From assembly GCA_965276785.1 (NCBI GenBank), contig OZ255629.1:4340001-4404000 (forward strand): a stretch of DNA of 64,000 nt. The letters are read 5' to 3'. Shown in pieces: positions 1 through 8,499 of this stretch (within the stretch, counting starts at the first letter, position 1; the number at the start of each line of letters is the position of its first letter). Made by a program: the position numbers and the translations under genes. The notes below the pieces were generated by a model that ran no database searches, was not told the DNA's origin, and saw nothing but the letters and a program-made list of their open reading frames with translations. This DNA comes from LMUY01 sp965276785. GTDB taxonomy: Bacteria > Pseudomonadota > Alphaproteobacteria > Acetobacterales > Acetobacteraceae.

Positions 1-899
1 ACCAGCCGCGCCAGGTTCACCGAGCCGAGCAAGCAGGCGCCATAGGGCGGCAGCGGCTGCTCGCCACAGGGATTGGTGGCGTGAATGGTCTCGCAATAGT
101 GAAGATTGTTCCGCGCGTTGATCCGGTCGATGAAGATTACGCCGGGTTCGGCATAATCGTAGGTGGCGCGGGTAATGCTGTCGAACAGCGCCCGGGCTTG
201 CAACACTTTATAGGTGCGCCCGGCAAACACCAGCGGCCACTCGGCATCGGCCGCCACCGCGGCCATGAATGGGTCGGTCGCCAACACCGAGAGGTTGAAG
301 TTGCGCAGCCGGCCGGGCTCACGCTTGGCGGCGATGAACGCCTCGATGTCCGGATGGTCGCAGCGCATCACCGCCATCATGGCGCCGCGCCGGGCGCCTG
401 CGGACATGATGGTGCGGCACATCGCGTCCCAAACGTCCATGAACGAGAGCGGGCCGGAGGCATCGGCGCCGACGCCCTGCACCGGCGCACCTTTCGGCCG
501 CAACGTACTGAAATCGTAACCGATGCCGCCGCCCTGCTGCATCGTGAGCGCCGCCTCGCGCAGGTTGGCGAAGATGCTGCCGAGGTCGTCGCCGATCTCG
601 CCCATCACAAAACAGTTGAACAGCGTCACCCGCCGCGCCGTGCCGGCGCCGGAGAGGATACGGCCGGCCGGGAGGAAGCGGAAATCCTCCAGCGCGCGAT
701 AGAACGCGGGCTCCCACCGCGCCGGCTCGGCCTCCGCCGCTGCCAGCGCCCGCGCGACTCGGCGCCAGCTCTCCTCGATGCTGCGGTCGATGGGCGTGCC
801 GTCCGCCGCCTTCAGGCGGTATTTGGCGTCCCAAATCTGGCGCGAGATCGGGGCGATGCGGTCAAGCGCGGAGAGCGGCGAATCGATGTGCATGTCCAT
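1..899 (-). CDS. nrdJ: Adenosylcobalamin-dependent (class II) ribonucleotide reductase, N-terminal part
   Basis: The gene runs off the left edge, so only about 299 N-terminal residues are present. The product reduces ribonucleotides to deoxyribonucleotides with a B12 radical and without oxygen. Visible motifs are the substrate-pocket NCF near residue 90, a QQGGGIGYDFS stretch, a RRGAMM turn, and at the window edge NPCGEQPLPPYGACLLGSVN, which carries the Asn-Cys-Glu of the active site. The start is the ATG of MDMHIDSPL; a second ATG follows two codons later. Class II enzymes are the usual or only ribonucleotide reductase in many alphaproteobacteria. The identity is secure; the C-terminal part lies outside the window. 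Confidence 0.93.
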   Translation of the reverse strand, partial: MDMHIDSPLSALDRIAPISRQIWDAKYRLKAADGTPIDRSIEESWRRVARALAAAEAEPARWEPAFYRALEDFRFLPAGRILSGAGTARRVTLFNCFVMGEIGDDLGSIFANLREAALTMQQGGGIGYDFSTLRPKGAPVQGVGADASGPLSFMDVWDAMCRTIMSAGARRGAMMAVMRCDHPDIEAFIAAKREPGRLRNFNLSVLATDPFMAAVAADAEWPLVFAGRTYKVLQARALFDSITRATYDYAEPGVIFIDRINARNNLHYCETIHATNPCGEQPLPPYGACLLGSVNLARL

Positions 900-961
900 G
901 GCGGCAGACTACCGCGGAGCCCGCGGGCGGTGGAAGCTGCTGTCGCAGGCGCCGCACCGGC

Positions 962-1873
962 TCAGCCGCTTGCGGCCTGGTCGAACAGCGTCCGCCGGCT
1001 CGCGACAGACGCCACCAGCGCGTCAATGAACACGCGGGCCTTGATGGAGAGGCCGCGATGACTGGGGTAAAGCGCAAACGCGTCGGACGTCGCCGGCCCA
1101 AGATCGCCGAGAATGCGCGTCAGTTCGCCCCGTCCGATCGCTTCGGCGGCCATGTAATCCGGCAACTGTCCAATGCCCGCGCCGCTGGCCAGGGCGCCCT
1201 GGATCAACGCCGGGTCCGGCAGCACGGAGCGGGCGTGGACAACCACGTCCTCCATCCGGCCGGCGGCGTTGCGAAACGACCATCTGACCTCGGGGCCGAC
1301 CAGCCCGACGATGTCGTGTCCCGCAAGCCCGGCCAAGTCGGCAGGCGCGCCACGCGCGGCCAAGTAGCCAGGGCTGGCGCAGGTCCAGAGTTCCACCGTG
1401 GCGATGCGGCGCCCCACCATCGACGTGTCAGGCAGCGGCGAGATGCGGATGATGAGATCGGCGTTCCCCATTGATATCTCGGTCCAGCTCGCGTCGCGTT
1501 CCAACACCACGTCCACGTCTGGGTATTGCGCCAGGAAGCCGGGCAGCATGGGGGTGACGGCACCCAGCGCGAAGGCATAAGGCGCGCTGACCCGCAACGT
1601 GCCTCGCGGCGTGCCGGCAAAGCGGCCCAACGCAGCCTCAGCTTCGTCCACTTCACTCATGATCCGCACCGCATGGGGAAGCAAAAGCTGCCCGGCGTCG
1701 GTCAGACGCAGCCGGCGCGTCGAGCGTTCGACAAGCGCGCTGCCAACCGCTGCTTCCAGCCGCGCCAACTCACGGCTGATGGTGGACTTGGGAGCGCCGA
1801 TCGCCCGCGCCGACGCCGAAATGCTGCGCAGTTCGGCCACCTGGACGAAGGCGCGGAGCTGGTTGAGGTCCAT
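962..1873 (-). CDS. LysR-family transcriptional regulator
   Basis: A 303-residue LysR regulator. The N-terminal winged helix-turn-helix begins MDLNQLRAFVQVAE, with SISASARAIGAPKSTISREL as the recognition segment (about residues 20-40). A periplasmic-binding-protein-like effector domain follows from about residue 90 (RGTLRVSAPYAFALG). The ORF could extend 30 codons upstream, but the family's N-terminus fits the ATG chosen here. It lies 62 bases downstream of nrdJ on the same strand and is divergent from the small lipoprotein gene at 1984, so the 110-base gap probably holds both promoters. Target and effector cannot be read from the sequence. Confidence 0.9.
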   Translation of the reverse strand: MDLNQLRAFVQVAELRSISASARAIGAPKSTISRELARLEAAVGSALVERSTRRLRLTDAGQLLLPHAVRIMSEVDEAEAALGRFAGTPRGTLRVSAPYAFALGAVTPMLPGFLAQYPDVDVVLERDASWTEISMGNADLIIRISPLPDTSMVGRRIATVELWTCASPGYLAARGAPADLAGLAGHDIVGLVGPEVRWSFRNAAGRMEDVVVHARSVLPDPALIQGALASGAGIGQLPDYMAAEAIGRGELTRILGDLGPATSDAFALYPSHRGLSIKARVFIDALVASVASRRTLFDQAASG

Positions 1874-1983
1874 TGCCGCCGCAGCGTTCCAAATCTGCAA
1901 CGGCGTGTCCAGCCTTGCGCTACTGATGCTGGGCCGGCCGAGCACGTATGTGCAGAGCAACAAAATCGGATCGGAGTTTAATT

Positions 1984-2244
1984 ATGTTGCATTTTTTCCA
2001 GGCGCAGAGAGCCCCGATGGCTCATCGGCGCAGCCCCCTGTTGACGGCAATGGTCCTCGCTGCAGCGGTTGCGGTCAGTGGCTGCGCCGGGATGGACCGC
2101 CAGTCCGCCAGCAGCTTCAACGAGACCCCCTACCGTATCGCAGGCCCGATGGTGGCAAAGGCGCCACCCGCCCTCGACTGCAACGACGGTATCGCTGGCG
2201 TCGTCGATGCCTGCAACGGATACGCGTGGTCTGACCGGCGCTAG
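1984..2244 (+). CDS. Small predicted lipoprotein
   Basis: An 86-residue protein with a lipoprotein signal: a basic stretch (AHRRS), a hydrophobic core and the lipobox VSGC, so the mature protein would start at Cys and be lipid-anchored. The rest is short and polar and carries two Cys (LDCND, DACNG). The start is taken as the ATG at 1984 because GGAG sits seven bases upstream (1973-1976); an ATG at 2017 would give a more compact signal peptide. No family recognised. It is divergent from the LysR gene. A perfect inverted repeat begins a few bases after the stop. Confidence 0.6.
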   Translation: MLHFFQAQRAPMAHRRSPLLTAMVLAAAVAVSGCAGMDRQSASSFNETPYRIAGPMVAKAPPALDCNDGIAGVVDACNGYAWSDRR

Positions 2245-2279
2245 AGCCTGAGCGCTTCAGGTTGGCTCAACCTGAAGCG
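2245..2279. repeat. Inverted-repeat intergenic element, probable terminator
   Basis: CGCTTCAGGTT at 2253-2263 and AACCTGAAGCG at 2269-2279 form a perfect 11-bp stem with a 5-base loop. It starts directly after the lipoprotein stop codon and faces the converging PLD gene, so it could end transcription from both sides. There is no T run. The left 20 bases recur with three mismatches at 30113-30132, also right after a stop codon, which points to a dispersed repeat. Confidence 0.6.
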
Positions 2280-2397
2280 TGAAACAGCCTCTCTAACGCG
2301 ATGCGGCGCCATCGTCGCGTCGCGTAGCGGCAGGGAGTTGGACCGTCACATGGCAGAATCCAAGTGGCGGCCTCCCCTGTGCCGGCCGCGGCCGCTC

Positions 2398-3672
2398 CTA
2401 TCGCTCCGCCGGCAAGCCCATCTGCGGATAGAGTTTCTCGAGCTGCTCGACATAGGCGGCGTAGACGTCCGCCACCTCCTGGCTCTTGATCATCACAACG
2501 TTCTCCGCGTTGCGGGTGGCGTTGCTGGAAAAGTTGAAGCTGCCGGTGACGACCGTGTTGTCGCACACCGCCAGCTTGTCGTGCATGAAGTTGTGCGGCG
2601 TCTTGGCACCGTAGGGCTCGGACTGCTTGGCATGCAGCAGCGGCGCCACCGCGGCGAACAACTGCGCCTTGCCGGAATCGGCCGCTCCCCGCACCTGGCC
2701 CAGCGCCGCCCGGCTCCCGCTTTGCCGGCCGCGCGGCTTGCCCTCGGCGGGCTGGCCGGCCCGCGCCCAATCCCTCATCACGCCCGCCATCTGCGGCCCG
2801 TCGAACACGCCGCCGAACTCCGCCACCCGATGCGCCCGGTCCACCAGCGCGCCCAGCACCGCGCCGGAGGAGATCACCATGGACGCCACCAGCAACCGGT
2901 CCTGCGCGGTACCGATCGCCGAGGCGATATCGGTGTCGATCTGCCGCCCCTGCCCCGGGGAGAATGCCACCGCAACCGGAATGCCGTCGACGCTCACCGT
3001 GCCCGTGTCGTCGCGGCCGGAGTTGGCGATCGTGCCGCTGTCCCACATCTCGCCGAAGTCGTTGCTGTAGAAGCGGGCAAGCTCCGGCGCCTGCTCGAAC
3101 GTGACAATGTTGTTGTCCTGCAGCGACCAGGCATCGTTGGTGAAATTGGTCGAGCCCATCAGCACCGCCGCACTCGGCAGGGTGCCGTCGCGCACGATGT
3201 ATTTGCTGTGCATCAGGTGCGAGCCCGGGTCGATCGGCTCGTCCTGCACCGGCGGCTCGAGTTCAGCGGTATCCTGCAGGCCTTTGCGCAGCACCGCCGG
3301 GTCGATTGTCTTCATGAAGGCGTCGTTGCCGAGCGGCGCCGGGTCGTCGCCCAGGGCGGCGAACACCTCCGGGCTGCGCTCCTTGCGGGCGTGATTATAG
3401 GCGATCCGCACATCCACCCCGGCCTTGGCGCGCTCGTTGAGGGCGCCGACCATGGTCTCGGCGGCTTGGCCGGTCAGTCTGAAGTCGTAGATCGCGACAT
3501 GGAGGCTGAAACTCGCCCGGCTGATGAAGTCGGCATAGATCGTCGCCACCGCGTTGGCCTGCGCCATCTGCGCGGCCGTGGCGTCATGGCCGGCGGAGAC
3601 TTGGCCGACTTGGCTGAGCAAATGCGCGGTGATCCGCTTGTTCGGGCCAAACTGGTGTGTTTGCAGTCCCAC
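2398..3672 (-). CDS. Phospholipase D-like protein with two HKD motifs
   Basis: A 424-residue member of the PLD superfamily. Two phosphatidyl-transfer motifs are visible: HSKYIVRDG followed by MGSTNFT (about residues 155-180), and HDKLAVCDN followed by GSFNFSSNA (about residues 370-390). These supply the two His-Lys-Asp sets that form one active site. Members cleave phosphodiester bonds in lipids or nucleic acids; the substrate cannot be told here. The start is GTG, supported by AAGGGAG about eight bases upstream. There is no obvious signal peptide. It stands alone, converging on the lipoprotein gene. Confidence 0.85.
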   Translation of the reverse strand: MGLQTHQFGPNKRITAHLLSQVGQVSAGHDATAAQMAQANAVATIYADFISRASFSLHVAIYDFRLTGQAAETMVGALNERAKAGVDVRIAYNHARKERSPEVFAALGDDPAPLGNDAFMKTIDPAVLRKGLQDTAELEPPVQDEPIDPGSHLMHSKYIVRDGTLPSAAVLMGSTNFTNDAWSLQDNNIVTFEQAPELARFYSNDFGEMWDSGTIANSGRDDTGTVSVDGIPVAVAFSPGQGRQIDTDIASAIGTAQDRLLVASMVISSGAVLGALVDRAHRVAEFGGVFDGPQMAGVMRDWARAGQPAEGKPRGRQSGSRAALGQVRGAADSGKAQLFAAVAPLLHAKQSEPYGAKTPHNFMHDKLAVCDNTVVTGSFNFSSNATRNAENVVMIKSQEVADVYAAYVEQLEKLYPQMGLPAER

Positions 3673-3777
3673 AATCGTACTCCCTTGAATACGGCCGCGA
3701 GTTCAAACCGATCCGTTCGTCTGGGCTACCGAGCTTTCGTGAATTCTCCGAGGCACCAGCGCGCCTTGGTATCAGAA

Positions 3778-4050
3778 CTACACCGCTTCCAGATCCTTTC
3801 GAACCTGCTCGATCAGGGTCCCCACCACAGACAGCTTGCCGGCGTCCAGCGATGCCAGCGCCTGCTCCAGGCGTTCGATACACGACTGCAGCAGACCGTC
3901 CGGCTCCGCATCGCGCAGCGAGATCAGCGCGATGTCCAGCCCGCGGCGGATATCCCCCGCGCTCAGGGTCCGCGCAGCCTGATGCGCCCGGTCGAGCTCC
4001 AATTGGGCCGTCTCGATCAACGCTCCGCGATGGTGGCCCTCGTCAGACAT
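3778..4050 (-). CDS. Small hypothetical protein
   Basis: A 90-residue, soluble, mostly helical protein rich in Ala, Leu, Glu and Arg (for example SCIERLEQALASLDAGK). No family recognised. Two in-frame ATGs lie six bases apart. The second was chosen because the AGGGAGG ribosome binding site abuts the first but is well spaced from the second. It is divergent from the TPR gene at 4184. Confidence 0.55.
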   Translation of the reverse strand: MSDEGHHRGALIETAQLELDRAHQAARTLSAGDIRRGLDIALISLRDAEPDGLLQSCIERLEQALASLDAGKLSVVGTLIEQVRKDLEAV

Positions 4051-4183
4051 CCGCATCCCTCCCTTCGCCGGCGCATTGTCAACCCGCGCAGCTCGGCCTG
4101 CGCACTGTGATCGTGGCGCAGCCTACCGCGGTTCCCGTCGCGCCGTTAACCCTCGGCAAACCTCTGCCAGCCACATTGGCCGC

Positions 4184-5932
4184 ATGCAAAACGCAGACTC
4201 GCAGGCAGGGGAGCCGGCTCGGCTGCTGGCCGACGCTTTGACGCATCAGCGCGGCGGGCGAGTGGCCATCGCGTCGCTCATCCTGGCGGCGCTGCGGCAG
4301 CGCTTCCCGCACTACCAGGAGGAGCTGCACGCCTTAGGCGCCGCGGCCTTCCAAGCCGGGGACACTGAGGGCGCCATCGTCGCCTTCGCCGGCCTGGTGG
4401 CGCTGCGGCCAGAGGCAGCGCTCACCCATCACAATCTCGGCACGGTCTGCGTCGCGGCGCAGAAACTCGAATGGGCCGAGACCTGTCTCGCCCGCGCGGC
4501 CGAGCTCGACCCGGCCAACGCCGCGACCGGCCATAACCTCGGCGCCGTGCGCCTGCGGTTGGGCAAGCCGGAAACGGCGGAGGCGCCCCTGCGCGCCGCT
4601 GCCCAGAGCGCGCCAGACGCGGCGGACATCGTGGCCTTGTTAGGCGTCACATTGCTCCGGCTCGGCCGCCGGGCGGAGGCGGCGGAGGCGCTGCGCCAGG
4701 CCAACGCCGCCGGGCCGCAGAGTGCCACCGCCCACAATGCCGTGGCCTTGCTGGCCGCCGAGCTGGGCGACGCGGAATCCGCCGAGCGGCACTACCGCGC
4801 CGCCCTCGCGCTTGACCCGGCGGACCCGGTGATCTGGACCAACCTCGCCAAGCTGCTGCGCGATGTTGGCCGCGCCGCCGAGGCGATTGCCGCCGCCGGC
4901 CAAGCCATCTGTCGCGCCCCAGGGCATGCCGACGGGCATTGCACCCGCGCTCACGCCCTCGCCGCCGCCGGGCAGGTGGCGGCGGCCGAAGCGAGTTACG
5001 ACGCGGCGCTTGCCATCGACCCCGGCCATGCCGACGCGCGCTACCATCGCGGCCTGCTGCATCTGCTGGACGGCCGTTACCCCGAGGGCTGGGAGGGGTT
5101 CGCCTGGCGCTGGCGCCGCCGCGGCTATGCTCCGCCGCACAGCTTCGCCCAGCCGGAATGGGATGGCGCCGCCGTCGGCGGGGGTTCGCTGCTGCTGCAT
5201 GCCGAGCAGGGCTGCGGCGACAGTATTCAAATGGCCCGCTTCATCCCCGGCATCGCCGCGGCCAGCCGGACGGTTCTGCTGGTCCCGCCCTCGCTGCGGC
5301 GCTTGCTGGCCCGCATGCCCGGCGTCACCGCCGTCTGCCAGGACCTCAGCGAGGTGCCGGATGTCGACTGCCACGCCTCGCTGATGAGCCTGCCCGGGCT
5401 GCTCGGCACCACCCTCGCCACCATCCCCGCCGCGCCCTACCTCACGCCCGATCCAACCGAGCTCGCCGGCTGGCGCGCAAGGCTGGCGAGCCTACCCGGC
5501 TTGCGGGTTGGGCTCGCCTGGGCCGGCAACCCCCACTTCCGCGCCGACGCGCGCCGGTCGATCCCGTCCGACCAAATTCCTGCTCTGCACGATATCCCGG
5601 GCGTCACCTTCGTGTCGCTGCAAAAGGAGGCAACGCCGCCCTTCGCCATGCACGACTGGACCGGGAAGCTGACCGACTTCGCCGCCACCGCCGCCCTGAT
5701 CGCCGGGCTCGACCTGGTGGTGAGCGTGGACACCGCGGTGGCGCACTTGGCCGGCGCCCTGGGCAAGCCGATCTGGCTGCTCAACCGGCACGACCCGTGC
5801 TGGCGCTGGGGCCTCGGCCGGCATGACAGCCCCTGGTATCCCAGCCTGCGTCAATTCCGCCAGCCCGCGCCGGGCGATTGGGCCTCCGTGCTGGCGACCG
5901 TGCGGGCCGAATTAGCAGCGGCCCGGCCATGA
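4184..5932 (+). CDS. TPR protein with C-terminal GT9/O-GlcNAc-transferase-like glycosyltransferase domain
   Basis: A 582-residue protein. From about residue 40 to 310 it is a run of tetratricopeptide repeats (recurring A..LDP / A..HNLG blocks such as THHNLGTVCVAAQKLEWAE). The C-terminal 250 residues resemble bacterial TPR-linked glycosyltransferases: QGCGDSIQMARF, VGLAWAGNPHFRADARRS, and VSVDTAVAHLAGALGKPIW, the usual nucleotide-sugar-binding end. Such proteins glycosylate protein or polysaccharide acceptors. The acceptor is unknown here. The ATG at 4184 was chosen over earlier in-frame starts because the upstream sequence reads as non-coding. Its stop overlaps the next start (ATGA), so the two TPR genes are translationally coupled. 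Confidence 0.78.
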   Translation: MQNADSQAGEPARLLADALTHQRGGRVAIASLILAALRQRFPHYQEELHALGAAAFQAGDTEGAIVAFAGLVALRPEAALTHHNLGTVCVAAQKLEWAETCLARAAELDPANAATGHNLGAVRLRLGKPETAEAPLRAAAQSAPDAADIVALLGVTLLRLGRRAEAAEALRQANAAGPQSATAHNAVALLAAELGDAESAERHYRAALALDPADPVIWTNLAKLLRDVGRAAEAIAAAGQAICRAPGHADGHCTRAHALAAAGQVAAAEASYDAALAIDPGHADARYHRGLLHLLDGRYPEGWEGFAWRWRRRGYAPPHSFAQPEWDGAAVGGGSLLLHAEQGCGDSIQMARFIPGIAAASRTVLLVPPSLRRLLARMPGVTAVCQDLSEVPDVDCHASLMSLPGLLGTTLATIPAAPYLTPDPTELAGWRARLASLPGLRVGLAWAGNPHFRADARRSIPSDQIPALHDIPGVTFVSLQKEATPPFAMHDWTGKLTDFAATAALIAGLDLVVSVDTAVAHLAGALGKPIWLLNRHDPCWRWGLGRHDSPWYPSLRQFRQPAPGDWASVLATVRAELAAARP

Positions 5933-7485
5933 CGACCATCCGGCAAGCGCTCGCCATGGCGGTGGACCACCATAACGGGGGAAAGCTGAGCGACGCCGCA
6001 GGCATCTACCGGCTGATCCTCACGATTCAGCCAGACAATGCCATAGCACTCCACAACCTCGCGCTGCTCGCCGATGGGGAAGAGGCGATGGACCTGTTCC
6101 GCCGCGCGCTGGCGGCCGACCCGGCCAATCTCCACGCCGCCCTAACCTTGGGCCAGGCGCTGCAAGCCCGCGACCGGCTCGATGAGGCGATCGTCACCTA
6201 TCGCCACGCGTTGGCGGCGATGCCAGGCGAGGCCGAGCTACATTTCGCGCTCGGCCATGCCCTGCAGCGGCAGCGCCTGGTGGACGACGCCACCCACCAC
6301 TACCGGCAAGCGCTCGCCTTGCGGCCGGATTACCTGCCGGCGCTGTGCAATCTCGCCACGCTCCACACCGCGGCGGACCAGGTCGCCGAAGCGGCCGAAC
6401 TCTATCGCCGGGCCTTGGCAATCCAGCCCGACATTTCCGTCGCCAATATCAACATGGTGGGCATCCTGGAAGGGGAGGGCCGCCTGGCGGAGGCGCAGGA
6501 GTTGCGGGCGAGGGTGCCCTGCCCACAGCAGCCGATCATGGATCGCGCGAGCGGCGGCCACCGCCGCACCGTGCTCGTGCTGGCGAGTTCCAAGGGCAAC
6601 GTGCCGCTGGATGACTTGCTGCCGGCCGAGACGACGACGCGGATCACCTGGCATGTGGAATACGCGACCGACGCGCAGGCGGACGCCCTGCCACCCTACG
6701 ACGTCGCCTTCAACGGCATCGGCAACGCCGACGTGATGCCGGCCTCGCAAGCGCGGCTGGCCCGTTTCCACGCCCGCCACCCGGTGCTGAACCCTCCGGA
6801 CGCCGTGGCGCGCACCCGGCGGGACCTGCTCCCGCACTTGCTGGCCGGCATCCCGGACGTGGTGGTGCCGCCCGTCGTCCGGCTGACGCGCGAGCAGCTG
6901 CATGCGCCGGGGCTGGCTGCGCGGTTGTTCGAGCACGGGCTCACCTGCCCCGTCCTGCTGCGCCCGATCGTGGGGCATGGCGGCCAGGGCATGACCCTGG
7001 TGCAGACCGCCGACCAGCTCGAACAGCTCCCCCCCGACCCGGCGGACGCTTACTACGCGATCGCCTTCCGCCACTTCCAATCGATTGACGGGTATTGGCG
7101 CAAATACCGCACCATTTTTATCGACCGGCAGCCATTTGCCTACCATCTGGCGATTTCGGCCCATTGGCTGGTGCACTACGCGACCGCCGACATGCTGGCA
7201 GCGCCGTGGAAGCGCGAGGAGGAGCGCTGCTTCCTCGACCGTCCAACCGCGTCCCTTGGCGCCCGTGCCATGACGGCGCTGGAGGCGATCGGGCAGCGGC
7301 TCGATCTCGATTTCGCTGGCATCGACTACAGCTTGCTGCCGGACGGCCGGGTGCTGGTGTTCGAGGCCAATGCCACCATGCTGGTGCATCTGCGCGACGA
7401 GGCGTCGGAGTTCCCCGCCAAGCATCGCGCGGTGCCAAAGATCTTCGCCGCATTCGAGGCGATGCTGAACCGAGCCACGGAGTAG
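5929..7485 (+). CDS. TPR protein with C-terminal ATP-grasp (RimK-like) domain
   Basis: A 518-residue protein that starts inside the stop of the upstream TPR glycosyltransferase gene (ATGA). Residues about 1-190 are TPR repeats (AMDLFRRALAADPANLHAAL and similar). Residues about 200-515 look like an ATP-grasp ligase: NPPDAVARTRRDLL, a lysine/arginine-poor but recognisable VLLRPIVGHGGQGM glycine loop, and the metal/ATP-binding end DFAGIDYSLLPDGR...VFEANAT. The same C-terminal architecture recurs in the protein at 45547-46731 (compare KYRTIFIDRQPFAYHLAIS with KYRIAFVDGAPFLCHMAAS). ATP-grasp enzymes join an acyl-phosphate to an amine or thiol. The substrate is unknown; coupling to a glycosyltransferase suggests surface-glycan or peptide modification, which is inference. 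Confidence 0.75.
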   Translation: MTTIRQALAMAVDHHNGGKLSDAAGIYRLILTIQPDNAIALHNLALLADGEEAMDLFRRALAADPANLHAALTLGQALQARDRLDEAIVTYRHALAAMPGEAELHFALGHALQRQRLVDDATHHYRQALALRPDYLPALCNLATLHTAADQVAEAAELYRRALAIQPDISVANINMVGILEGEGRLAEAQELRARVPCPQQPIMDRASGGHRRTVLVLASSKGNVPLDDLLPAETTTRITWHVEYATDAQADALPPYDVAFNGIGNADVMPASQARLARFHARHPVLNPPDAVARTRRDLLPHLLAGIPDVVVPPVVRLTREQLHAPGLAARLFEHGLTCPVLLRPIVGHGGQGMTLVQTADQLEQLPPDPADAYYAIAFRHFQSIDGYWRKYRTIFIDRQPFAYHLAISAHWLVHYATADMLAAPWKREEERCFLDRPTASLGARAMTALEAIGQRLDLDFAGIDYSLLPDGRVLVFEANATMLVHLRDEASEFPAKHRAVPKIFAAFEAMLNRATE

Positions 7486-7538
7486 GGATGCACCGGCGCC
7501 ACGCGCCTCAACCTGCGCACCCCGACCCCACCGTAGGG

Positions 7539-7566
7539 ATTGCGAGCCGAAGACGCGGCAATCCAG
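7539..7566. repeat. Dispersed intergenic repeat (ATTGCGAGCC... type), copy 1
   Basis: ATTGCGAGCCGAAGACGCGG followed by CAATCCAG. A diverged second copy lies at 8281-8312, so the two bracket the unknown gene at 7651. The pattern recalls the short ATTGCGAGCGAAGC..GCAATCC repeats scattered through many proteobacterial genomes. Confidence 0.5.
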
Positions 7567-7650
7567 CCCCGCAAACATCGTCCACCCCGCCGGGACCCCC
7601 ACCACGTGCCGCTTGAAACTGTCCCCCGCCGCCATGCTAACTCCCCGCCC

Positions 7651-8280
7651 ATGGACACCACGGCCGCCACCCCCGATCTTGAGACCGCCCTCGCCGAACT
7701 CACCACCCTCGGCTTGCGCGCCACGCGCGTGGTCACGCGCATGATGGAGATCGATCAGGCGATGGCCGACGTCGCCGCCGCCTGGCTGCCCGAACCCGGC
7801 ACCACCCCCGCCTCGCTGGACGAGGCGGCCGCCATCGGCCACAGCCTCGACGCGGCCGAAGCCGTCATGGCGCACACCGTGCCGCGCACCGAAAGCCTCT
7901 CCCGCGCCCACGACCGCCTCTCCCGCGCGGTCCGCCGCACCGTCGCCCTGCGCCGCCGCCTGCAGACCGGCTGGCCCCGCCCCGGCAAAGCCGACGACCG
8001 CCCCGCGCTGGTGCGCCGCCAGGTCGCCCGCGGCGTCGCCGACAGAATCCGTCAAGAGTCCGACGGCGAGGCCGCCGAACGCCTGTTCGACGACCTGTAC
8101 GAGCGGCTCGACGACCCCACCCTGGCCGAGGACATCCTAACCCTTCCGGTGGAAGAGGTCGTGCGCCGCATCTGCCGCGACCTGGGCCTCGCGATCGCTA
8201 AACTCCCCGCCCTGGCCGCCCAATCGCCGAAACCCAGCGACCCGCCCGCTCCCATTCGTCACCCGAGAGAATCGGGGTAA
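7651..8280 (+). CDS. Hypothetical protein, member of a local duplicated family
   Basis: A 209-residue, Ala/Arg-rich, helical protein. No known domain recognised. The N-terminus has a distinctive stretch, AELTTLGLRATRVVTRMMEI, that recurs almost unchanged in the truncated copy on the reverse strand at 34242-34412. The two copies also share upstream sequence (GCTTNAAACTGTCCC about 25 bases before the ATG). The ATG at 7651 is used because the homology begins there. The last codons (..IRHPRESG) run into a repeat element that begins at the stop codon, so the natural C-terminus may have been replaced. Confidence 0.55.
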   Translation: MDTTAATPDLETALAELTTLGLRATRVVTRMMEIDQAMADVAAAWLPEPGTTPASLDEAAAIGHSLDAAEAVMAHTVPRTESLSRAHDRLSRAVRRTVALRRRLQTGWPRPGKADDRPALVRRQVARGVADRIRQESDGEAAERLFDDLYERLDDPTLAEDILTLPVEEVVRRICRDLGLAIAKLPALAAQSPKPSDPPAPIRHPRESG

Positions 8281-8312
8281 GTCATCGCGAGCCGGAGGCG
8301 CGGCGATCCCGG
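8281..8312. repeat. Dispersed intergenic repeat (ATTGCGAGCC... type), copy 2
   Basis: GTCATCGCGAGCCGGAGGCG followed by CGGCGATCCCGG. It is a diverged copy of the element at 7539-7566 and begins immediately after the stop codon of the gene at 7651. The rest of the 219-base gap to the next gene shows no further gene. Confidence 0.45.
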
Positions 8313-8499
8313 TCCCGAAACACCGCCGAAATCGCGTCGCTGCGCCCGCGAGGACGCGTGATTGTAGCCGCTAAAAGCACAAATCGTCACTGCCGCAGCA
8401 CCAGCCGCGCTCCATCACGCGGCCTTCGACCGGGCCGCCTTGTCGCGCACGGCCCCAGGCTGCATGACTCCCGCCGAGGCGGTTGGTCAGGAGAGCGGC

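Noticed and set aside
2338..4110. 590-codon open frame antisense to the PLD-like gene
   Set aside because: It crosses both the PLD-like gene with its HKD motifs and the small gene at 3778; its protein is His/Arg-rich and unlike any family.
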